Positions 1-4,773 of a stretch of DNA of 5,511 nucleotides are shown in pieces. Position 1 is the first letter of the stretch. Every line of letters starts with the position of its first letter. The notes under the pieces are model-generated. The model was not told where the DNA came from, did not search any database, and saw only the letters and a program-made list of their open reading frames with translations. A program made the position numbers and the translations under genes. Origin of the DNA: Bacillota bacterium (GTDB lineage Bacteria; Bacillota_A; Clostridia; Tissierellales; Peptoniphilaceae); NCBI GenBank assembly GCA_023418535.1, contig JAEZZN010000106.1, positions 1-5,511 on the forward strand. Reading direction: 5' to 3'.

Positions 1-1
1 G

Positions 2-1252
2 AATACGGGAAATATTGTAGATGTCAGTAGGCCAATGGATGCGAAAGCGGAAGATGCAGCATCAAAGGAAGGATTAAGTCCGGTAGAACAACAAGAAATT
101 GCAAAGATCAAAGGGGTCATTTCGAAAAAGGATGCGGAAAAGCGAGCCAATGAATTTTATCCCTTAAAACCTTTTACATTGGAAAGTGCATCCTTACAAA
201 AAGCAGGAGAAGAACATGTTTGGATTCTAAACTATATTTCGAAGGACCAAAACGATTGGGCTCATTTCAACATTCATGGGAAAAATAAACAATTGCTCTA
301 TATGTCCATTCCCTTTGGAAACAACGAGGGATTTGTCCCAGAGAAAGAGGCAAAAATTGATTTGACCGACGTATGGATAAAGTTTCTTGGAAAAGCGGAA
401 AAAGGTTTGGAAAAACACTTAGATCTTTCGAAAAAGATTATAAAAGGAAGCCCCATCCAACAAGTAGAACTTCCACGTAAAGAAGGGGATTATTATTATT
501 TTGGGGAAAATGTTGTGTTGACCCTAGATGAAAAGAATAAAAAAGTAGTCCAATATGAAAAGAGATTTCAGCCCTATACAGCTAAGGCACCTAAGGCAGA
601 AATTGGGTTGGAAAAGGCCAAGAAAATCATTTATGATAAGGGAAATTTGGGATTCTTATACAAGTACACCAACGGAAAACCTAAATTGGTTTATGGTTTG
701 GAAGATCCCATCTATATCCATGTGGATACAGGAGAGGTGAAAGACGTAGACTACGGTCAAAAAATCTACACCTATGACGACATCAAAGAGTCCAAATATC
801 CAGAACAAATCGAAATATTAGGGCGATATGGTATTGGGTTTGAAGGTAATAAATGGAATTCAACAAAGGCAGTCACTCAAGGAGAATTTCTCATCATGGT
901 AAATCAAAGTTTATATTATCATCAGCGAGATGAGAATTTACTTCAAGAACAATGGGAAAAATTCACCGGAGAAAAATACAAACCCAAGAAAGAAGTAAGT
1001 ACTTTGCAGGGGATTAAGGCTCTTTTTTCGTTTTTCGGTTTCCAAGATACCAAGGGGTTAAAAGACATCTTTAATAAAGAACTCTTTAAAGATGGATCTT
1101 CCTACACCGACGAAGAACGAGGGTATTTGTATTTGGCCTATGGTTTCGGGTATTTGGACCGAAAAGATAAGTTAAATGGTTACAATTCCATGACAAGAGA
1201 TGATCTTGGACACATGATATTTGAAATGTTCCAACGGGGGAAAGAAAATTAA
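2..1252 (+). CDS. YcdB/YcdC-like secreted protein with SLH-like C-terminus (5' end missing)
   Basis: The frame is open from base 2 with no start codon or ribosome binding site before the first ATG (base 35), so this is the C-terminal part of a longer protein. 'NTGNIVDVSR' at the left edge resembles 'DTGEVKDVDY' about 230 residues later (numbering from the base-35 Met). Such 'D/N-TG-E/N-hydrophobic' strands end PepSY-like repeats in YcdB/YcdC proteins, so I infer that one repeat ends at the edge and a second covers about residues 25-240, including 'GLEKAKKIIYDKG' and 'GKPKLVYGLEDP'. Residues about 255-300 ('EILGRYGIGF...VTQGEFLIMVNQSL') and 345-400 ('LFKDGSSYTDEERGYLYLAYGFGYLD...MTRDDLGHMIFEMF', central part only partly quoted) resemble two diverged SLH segments, which in other proteins bind wall polysaccharide. 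Export is inferred because the N-terminus is absent. No enzyme active site is visible. The biochemical role is unknown. The family call is fairly sure and the SLH call moderate. Confidence 0.75.
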   Translation, partial: NTGNIVDVSRPMDAKAEDAASKEGLSPVEQQEIAKIKGVISKKDAEKRANEFYPLKPFTLESASLQKAGEEHVWILNYISKDQNDWAHFNIHGKNKQLLYMSIPFGNNEGFVPEKEAKIDLTDVWIKFLGKAEKGLEKHLDLSKKIIKGSPIQQVELPRKEGDYYYFGENVVLTLDEKNKKVVQYEKRFQPYTAKAPKAEIGLEKAKKIIYDKGNLGFLYKYTNGKPKLVYGLEDPIYIHVDTGEVKDVDYGQKIYTYDDIKESKYPEQIEILGRYGIGFEGNKWNSTKAVTQGEFLIMVNQSLYYHQRDENLLQEQWEKFTGEKYKPKKEVSTLQGIKALFSFFGFQDTKGLKDIFNKELFKDGSSYTDEERGYLYLAYGFGYLDRKDKLNGYNSMTRDDLGHMIFEMFQRGKEN

Positions 1253-1263
1253 GATGAATTAAA

Positions 1264-1291
1264 ATGACTCTCCCCCATCTTGTGGTATAAT
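1264..1291 (+). promoter_or_regulatory. Candidate extended -10 promoter for the deacetylase gene
   Basis: TATAAT at 1286-1291 is an exact -10 consensus and is preceded by TG at the extended -10 position (1283-1284). ATGACT at 1264-1269, 16 bases upstream, shares four positions with TTGACA. Transcription would begin near base 1298, inside the inverted repeat, giving a leader of roughly 110 bases. This is a motif match only. Confidence 0.4.
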
Positions 1292-1327
1292 AGAGTTTGC
1301 AAAAAGATTCTTTGCAAACTCTATTAT
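1287..1327. repeat. Perfect 17-bp inverted repeat upstream of the deacetylase gene
   Basis: The left arm (1287-1303, ATAATAGAGTTTGCAAA) and right arm (1311-1327) are exact reverse complements around a 7-base loop (AAGATTC). In RNA this would be a stable hairpin 34 bases after the upstream stop codon. No T-run follows the right arm (ATTGTAAATAAATTG), so it is not a standard intrinsic terminator. The left arm overlaps a good extended -10 element (TGG-TATAAT, 1283-1291), which also makes it a plausible operator. It could be a 3'-end-stabilising hairpin or weak terminator for the upstream gene, an operator, or a leader hairpin for the deacetylase. The sequence alone does not decide between these. 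Confidence 0.75.
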
Positions 1328-1365
1328 TGTAAATAAATTGAAACCAATTCTTGGACCATTTCGTT

Positions 1366-1371
1366 TATAAT
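1366..1371 (+). promoter_or_regulatory. Second candidate -10 box, proximal to the deacetylase start
   Basis: An exact TATAAT lies 35 bases before the chosen ATG. The only -35-like hexamer nearby is TTGAAA at 1338-1343, and its 22-base spacing is too long for a normal housekeeping promoter. The box may be an activator-dependent promoter or chance in AT-rich DNA. Confidence 0.25.
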
Positions 1372-1394
1372 ACAGGAAGTTGAGGAAAGAAAGT

Positions 1395-1401
1395 GGGGAG
1401 G
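1395..1401 (+). promoter_or_regulatory. Ribosome binding site fixing the deacetylase start
   Basis: GGGGAGG lies 5 bases before the ATG at 1407. It favours this ATG over the in-frame TTG at 1380, which has AGGAAG directly abutting it with no spacer. Confidence 0.8.
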
Positions 1402-1406
1402 AAGAT

Positions 1407-2438
1407 ATGGATCGAGAAAGAAGAAAGGAAAGGTTACGTAAAATTCGACGAAAAAAGGAAATGCAAAAAAGAAAACGTCGGAGATTACTTGCTCTTGTAC
1501 TTTTACTTTTACTCGGATATGCTGGGGTTCGAGGAGTTTTGAAGCTATTTACTCGAGATACATTTACTGCTAAAGGAGCAAATGAACTCCAATGGTATAT
1601 GGACCAGGAAGCTAGAAACGCCAAAGGTGAAGGGGATCGTAGCGAGGTAGAATATAAAAACGAAAAAGAAATTGCTAATATTGTGAAAGATAAGTTGACA
1701 GGTTTTGACGTCTCCTTGGAGAAAGGATCCAATCACATTCGACGAGCAAAAGGCTATGCTTATGATACCAAGTTTGTTCGAGATGTGATCACCGGAGAAA
1801 AAACTTATCAAGGTGAAAAAATTGCCTTTTTAACCTTTGATGATGGACCAAATCAAGTGATTACGCCACAAATTTTAGATACGTTAAAGAAGAATAAAGT
1901 ACACGGTACGTTTTTCGTGGTGGGAAAACTGTTAACGGAAAAAAATAAAAATATGTTACAACGAGAACTTATGGAAGGGCATAGTATTGCAATGCATAGT
2001 TTGACCCATGATTATAAAAGACTATATCCAAATCGAGTGGGCAATACGAACCGAATCGGTTATGAAGCACAAGAAACTCAAAAATTACTTCAAGATTTGT
2101 TAGGAAAAGACTTTAAATCTGGTGTATGGCGCTATCCTGGAGGACATATGTCATGGAAAGGATTAGAAGATGGACCGGATAAAGCGATAAAAGATGTAGG
2201 AGCAGAGTGGATAGACTGGAATTGTCTTTCCGGAGATGCTGAACCTAAAAAAGTTCGACCAACAAATACAGAGGAAATGATTGACTTTTTAGACAAAACT
2301 GTCAAATCTGCAAATCATCCAGAAATGGCGGTGGTTCTTATGCATGACGCTGAAAATAAACAATTAACCGCAGATTCCTTAGATGAGATTATTCAATACT
2401 TTAAGAAGGAAGGATATAAATTTGGAATACTAAAGTAG
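1407..2438 (+). CDS. Membrane-anchored polysaccharide (peptidoglycan) deacetylase, NodB/CE4 family
   Basis: This 343-residue protein probably removes acetyl groups from N-acetylated wall sugars outside the membrane; in related PgdA-type enzymes this lowers lysozyme sensitivity. A very basic cytoplasmic tail (17 Lys/Arg in the first 26 residues) precedes one hydrophobic segment (about 27-41), giving an N-in, C-out signal anchor. A linker or small domain of about 100 residues leads to the NodB domain (about 138-343). All five CE4 motifs are present: TFDDGP (143-148; catalytic base and metal Asp at 145 and 146), 'MHSLTH' (metal His 197 and 201), 'RYPGG' (Arg 242), 'EWIDWNCLSGDA' (Asp 270), and 'VLMHD' (His 313). 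An active metal-dependent enzyme is therefore expected. ATG 1407 was chosen for its ribosome binding site. The stop codon lies inside the downstream terminator stem. The gene appears monocistronic. Activity on another polysaccharide cannot be excluded, so no gene symbol is given. Confidence 0.92.
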   Translation: MDRERRKERLRKIRRKKEMQKRKRRRLLALVLLLLLGYAGVRGVLKLFTRDTFTAKGANELQWYMDQEARNAKGEGDRSEVEYKNEKEIANIVKDKLTGFDVSLEKGSNHIRRAKGYAYDTKFVRDVITGEKTYQGEKIAFLTFDDGPNQVITPQILDTLKKNKVHGTFFVVGKLLTEKNKNMLQRELMEGHSIAMHSLTHDYKRLYPNRVGNTNRIGYEAQETQKLLQDLLGKDFKSGVWRYPGGHMSWKGLEDGPDKAIKDVGAEWIDWNCLSGDAEPKKVRPTNTEEMIDFLDKTVKSANHPEMAVVLMHDAENKQLTADSLDEIIQYFKKEGYKFGILK

Positions 2439-2475
2439 AAAAAGGCATGCGAATTCGCATGCCTTTTTCTACTTT
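2432..2475. terminator. Bidirectional intrinsic terminator (perfect 44-bp palindrome)
   Basis: The two 22-base halves are exact reverse complements. In RNA the GC-rich core GGCATGCG/CGCATGCC closes on an AATT loop and is flanked by A-runs on one side and T-runs on the other (CCTTTTTCTACTTTTT on the plus strand, and a symmetric T-run on the minus strand). It sits between the convergent deacetylase and atoE genes, 38 bases beyond the atoE stop, and overlaps the deacetylase stop codon at 2436-2438. It should end transcription from both directions. Confidence 0.92.
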
Positions 2476-2513
2476 TTAGTGATACAAAAATAACGTGAAT
2501 TTGCTATTTATAT

Positions 2514-3881
2514 TTAGGTCCAGATATAGAAGAAAGCGGACATAATAAGACCTACATAAAGTAAGACGATAACACAATAACCCATAATATCCTTTGCATC
2601 AAGCTTGGCAATACCTAAGGCAGGTAAAGCCCAAAATGGTTGTATCATATTCGTCCAAGCATCGCCCCAAGCAATGGCCATACTAGTAATTGCAGGATCC
2701 ACTCCAAGTTTCATCGAGGCGGGCATCATGATAGGTCCTTGTACTGCCCACTGTCCTCCACCGGAAGGAACAAATACATTAATAAGTCCAGCAGCCCAAT
2801 AAGTAAACATAGGGAAGGATCTAGGAGTAGAGATATTCAAGAAAAAGTTGGTAATTTGAGTACCTAAACTAACCCCTTGGGCATTCACTCCTGTCATAAT
2901 TCCCATAATCCCAGCATAGAAAGGAAATTGTAAAATGATTCCTCCCGCACCAGTGATAGCTTCGTTAATAGCTTTCACATAACGAATAGGTGTTTGATGA
3001 AATAAAATCCCTAGTGTTAAGAAAATAAGGTTAACAATATTTAAATTTAAATCTAATCCATTATGAATAAAGTGCCGCACAAGAAAGAAACCAGCAAGGA
3101 TCACAACAAACCCAGATAATAATTTAGAATGTTCTAATTTCTTGGCAGGAGTGTTTAAAATAACCTCTTCATCATCAGCACTTTCTTCATAAGTTTCTTC
3201 CACTTCTAACAGTTTTGGATCAACGCTAACGACCTTATCGGGATCGGGGTGCATCGCACGATTAATAAGTGGTAAAGTTAAAATGATGAGCCAAGAAATC
3301 ACGAGGTTTTGCCATGAGAAAATGGTTGAAGTTACTGGAATCGTCGTAGTTAAAGCTCCTTGAGTAACCTTGGTGATCTCTTCGGCATCACTGGCCAAAG
3401 TCAAAGGGACAGAGCCAGAAACACCAGCATGCCAAACGACAAACCCAGAATAAGCAGCTGCAATTAATAGGCGATAATCCACACCTTTAATTCGTTTTGC
3501 TAATTCCTTTGCAAGTAAAGCTCCAACGATTAAGCCAAATCCCCAATTCAACCAGCAAGCTACCGCAGAAACAAAAGAAACTAACATAATCGCTTGAGTA
3601 GGAGTCTTAGCAATCCTTGCAAGTTTTACCAATAGTGATTTAATTGGTTTAGAACTGGCTAAAGCATTACCTAATACTAGAACCAATGCCATTTGCATCG
3701 TAAATGGTAATAAAGACCAAACGCCATTTCCCCAATGATCAACCAATTGGACAACGGTTTGCCCCGTAGTAATAAAAGATAAAACAAAGGTAAGAATGGT
3801 CAATATGATAGCAAAAATAAATGCATCCGGAAGTAATTTTTGCACCAATGCAACACAACCTGCTGTAAATTTTTTAAACAT
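2514..3881 (-). CDS. atoE: Short-chain fatty acid transporter, AtoE family
   Basis: This 455-residue polytopic inner-membrane protein matches the AtoE/SCFA transporter family, close to the usual family length of about 440. Members are thought to carry short-chain fatty acids such as acetoacetate or butyrate. Family stretches are intact: 'LPDAFIFAIILTILTF' (17-32), 'WSLLPFTMQMALVLVLGNAL' (55-74), 'NWGFGLIVGALLAKE' (112-126), 'AAYSGFVVWHAGVSGSVPL' (142-160), 'PSGGGQWAVQGPIMMPA' (372-388) and 'AWGDAWTNMIQPFWALPALG' (404-423). An acidic, charged loop (about 214-250) divides the hydrophobic halves and is probably cytoplasmic. The start is supported by AAGGAGGG, 5 bases before the ATG. No CoA-transferase, thiolase or regulator lies beside it here, unlike the ato operon of E. 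coli, so it looks like a single-gene unit that ends at the shared terminator. Substrate and direction of transport are not shown by the sequence. Confidence 0.93.
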   Translation of the reverse strand: MFKKFTAGCVALVQKLLPDAFIFAIILTILTFVLSFITTGQTVVQLVDHWGNGVWSLLPFTMQMALVLVLGNALASSKPIKSLLVKLARIAKTPTQAIMLVSFVSAVACWLNWGFGLIVGALLAKELAKRIKGVDYRLLIAAAYSGFVVWHAGVSGSVPLTLASDAEEITKVTQGALTTTIPVTSTIFSWQNLVISWLIILTLPLINRAMHPDPDKVVSVDPKLLEVEETYEESADDEEVILNTPAKKLEHSKLLSGFVVILAGFFLVRHFIHNGLDLNLNIVNLIFLTLGILFHQTPIRYVKAINEAITGAGGIILQFPFYAGIMGIMTGVNAQGVSLGTQITNFFLNISTPRSFPMFTYWAAGLINVFVPSGGGQWAVQGPIMMPASMKLGVDPAITSMAIAWGDAWTNMIQPFWALPALGIAKLDAKDIMGYCVIVLLYVGLIMSAFFYIWT

Positions 3882-3886
3882 AATTT

Positions 3887-3894
3887 CCCTCCTT
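3887..3894 (-). promoter_or_regulatory. Strong ribosome binding site of atoE
   Basis: Read on the minus strand this is AAGGAGGG, followed by AAATT and the ATG. It is near-consensus at a good spacing and supports the chosen start. Confidence 0.85.
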
Positions 3895-3921
3895 ATAATA
3901 AAATATTCTTAACCTAACTTT

Positions 3922-3927
3922 ATTATA
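3922..3927 (-). promoter_or_regulatory. Candidate -10 box for atoE
   Basis: TATAAT on the minus strand lies about 40 bases before the atoE start codon. The expected -35 position (about 3945-3951) holds only AT-rich sequence (ATTTAT/TATTTA), so the promoter is weak, activator-dependent or mis-assigned. Confidence 0.35.
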
Positions 3928-3979
3928 TATCAAATAAAGTAGAAATAAATACCGGTTTTCAATTTATTTTTGTATAATT

Positions 3980-4017
3980 TAAAAGCGGATATATCATTTA
4001 TTAGAGTGTAAAAGCGG
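3980..4017 (+). repeat. Pair of direct repeats TAAAAGCGG
   Basis: The two exact 9-base copies start 29 bases apart, just downstream of a TATAAT box (3973-3978). They could be a tandem binding site for a regulator of either divergent gene. They are short, so chance is possible. Confidence 0.4.
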
Positions 4018-4076
4018 TAATCTTAGAAGATTAGAAGATATTTGTAAATGTTCTATTTTTGTTGCGGAGTGAGAAA

Positions 4077-4122
4077 ATATTCTAAAGAAATTCGTTATAA
4101 TTAGATGAAAACATATTCTAAA
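4077..4122 (+). repeat. Pair of direct repeats ATATTCTAAA
   Basis: Two exact 10-base copies start 36 bases apart and flank the TATAAT box at 4096-4101. A shorter relative, TCTAAAG, is at 4133-4139. Their position upstream of the sigma factor suggests a possible regulatory site, but AT-rich composition lowers the significance. Confidence 0.35.
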
Positions 4123-4205
4123 TAATAGAGAGTCTAAAGGATGGGGAATATTTATTTGAAAACATGGATAGAAAAAGACACTTAAATTCGAAGTATAAAG
4201 TGAAG

Positions 4206-4215
4206 AGGAGGTGAT
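4206..4215 (+). promoter_or_regulatory. Extended Shine-Dalgarno sequence of the sigma factor gene
   Basis: AGGAGGTGAT is fully complementary to the 16S rRNA 3' end. The GTG at 4211 overlaps its core, the ATG at 4214 is only 2 bases from the AGGAGG core, and the ATG at 4226 is 14 bases away. None has ideal spacing. 4226 is preferred because a ribosome bound here could not normally start at 4211 or 4214. Confidence 0.65.
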
Positions 4216-4225
4216 GAAAATAGTC

Positions 4226-4771
4226 ATGGGTGAAGATAATGTTATTGTTGAAATGAAAAAAGGAAATCAAGAAGCTCTAGATTATGTGATAGAGGAGTAT
4301 GGATGGCTTTTAAAGTCAGTACTAAAGAAGCATTTGTTTTACTTTCCCGATGCCATCGACGAGTGTATGAATGATTGTCTTTTAGCTATTTGGGAAAACG
4401 TAGATTATTTTGATCCCGAACGCTCCACTTTTAAAAATTGGATAGGTGCAATAGCCAAGTATAAGTCCATCGATTATGCTAGGAAGGAGTTGCGGAGAAA
4501 AAAGTTTGAGGTTACTTTAGATTCTTCTCTTTCCAATGAAAATACACCTTTAGAAGCGGTCCTATCAGAAGAACTTAGTGAGGAGATGGAAAAACTTCTT
4601 TCTACCCTTAAAAAAGAAGATCGGGAGATTTTTTTACGGCGTTACGTTCAAGAGGAGGAAGTATCGGAGATAGGGGAATGTTTAGGGTTAAGTGCTTCCG
4701 TGATTTACAATCGACTATCTCGAACAAGGAAAAAGTTACGGATGTATAGTTCTAAGGGAAAGGAGAGTTAA
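4226..4771 (+). CDS. ECF-type sigma-70 family RNA polymerase sigma factor
   Basis: This protein of about 181 residues has the two-domain ECF layout. Region 2 is at about 19-93, with 'DECMNDCLLAIWENVDYFDP' followed by 'FKNWIGAIAKYKSIDYARK', the typical core-binding and -10 recognition helices. An acidic linker follows, then region 4 at about 116-173, with 'LKKEDREIFLRRYVQEEEVS' and a helix-turn-helix ('EIGECLGLSASVIYNRLSRT') for -35 recognition. Sigma domain 3 is absent. It would direct RNA polymerase to a small regulon. The downstream gene begins 2 bases after its stop and encodes a membrane protein of an anti-sigma family, so the pair should form one operon in which the sigma factor is held inactive until an envelope signal arrives. 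ECF factors often activate their own promoter, but no clear matching promoter was found upstream. The start could instead be GTG 4211 or ATG 4214, adding 5 or 4 residues. Confidence 0.9.
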   Translation: MGEDNVIVEMKKGNQEALDYVIEEYGWLLKSVLKKHLFYFPDAIDECMNDCLLAIWENVDYFDPERSTFKNWIGAIAKYKSIDYARKELRRKKFEVTLDSSLSNENTPLEAVLSEELSEEMEKLLSTLKKEDREIFLRRYVQEEEVSEIGECLGLSASVIYNRLSRTRKKLRMYSSKGKES

Positions 4772-4773
4772 AT

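Larger units (their letters stand above)
3882..4210. other. Divergent intergenic region between atoE and the sigma factor gene
   Basis: This stretch of about 330 bases is very AT-rich and holds no convincing gene. It must contain the promoters of both flanking genes. On the plus strand, exact TATAAT boxes lie at 3973-3978 and 4096-4101, neither with a good -35. TAAAAGCGG occurs twice (3980-3988 and 4009-4017), with an imperfect inverted relative (TACCGGTTTT, 3950-3959). ATATTCTAAA occurs twice (4077-4086 and 4113-4122). A short inverted repeat (AATCTT-AG-AAGATT) lies at 4019-4032. No T-box, riboswitch or tRNA was recognised. Confidence 0.6.

Noticed and set aside
1380..1406. In-frame TTG start for the deacetylase, 9 codons upstream of the chosen ATG
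   Set aside because: The only purine-rich stretch before it abuts the codon with no spacer, whereas the ATG at 1407 has GGGGAGG at 5 bases.
1259..1811. Minus-strand open frames of 157 and 88 codons opposite the deacetylase
   Set aside because: They lie antisense to a gene with all of its family motifs, show no recognisable domain, and have low-complexity Ser/Phe/Leu-rich composition typical of shadow frames.
2446..2463. GCATGC-GAATTC-GCATGC restriction-site cluster suggesting a cloning linker or artefact
   Set aside because: The symmetry extends to 44 bp with A/T-runs and position expected of a natural bidirectional terminator.
2605..2867. Plus-strand open frames of 65 and 75 codons opposite atoE
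   Set aside because: They mirror the most conserved part of the transporter, and the predicted peptides have no recognisable features.
4106..4134. TGAAAAC followed by AGTC, resembling an ECF autoregulatory promoter
   Set aside because: The spacing (18 bases) and the second block fit the usual ECF pattern poorly. There is no shared motif elsewhere in the window to support it.
4141..4185. Fourteen-codon leader-peptide-like frame (MGNIYLKTWIEKDT)
   Set aside because: The purine stretch abuts the ATG, and no attenuator-like hairpins follow.
3994..4227. Minus-strand open frame of 77 codons across the divergent intergenic region
   Set aside because: Its start overlaps the sigma factor start, no ribosome binding site supports it, and its composition simply reflects AT-rich DNA.
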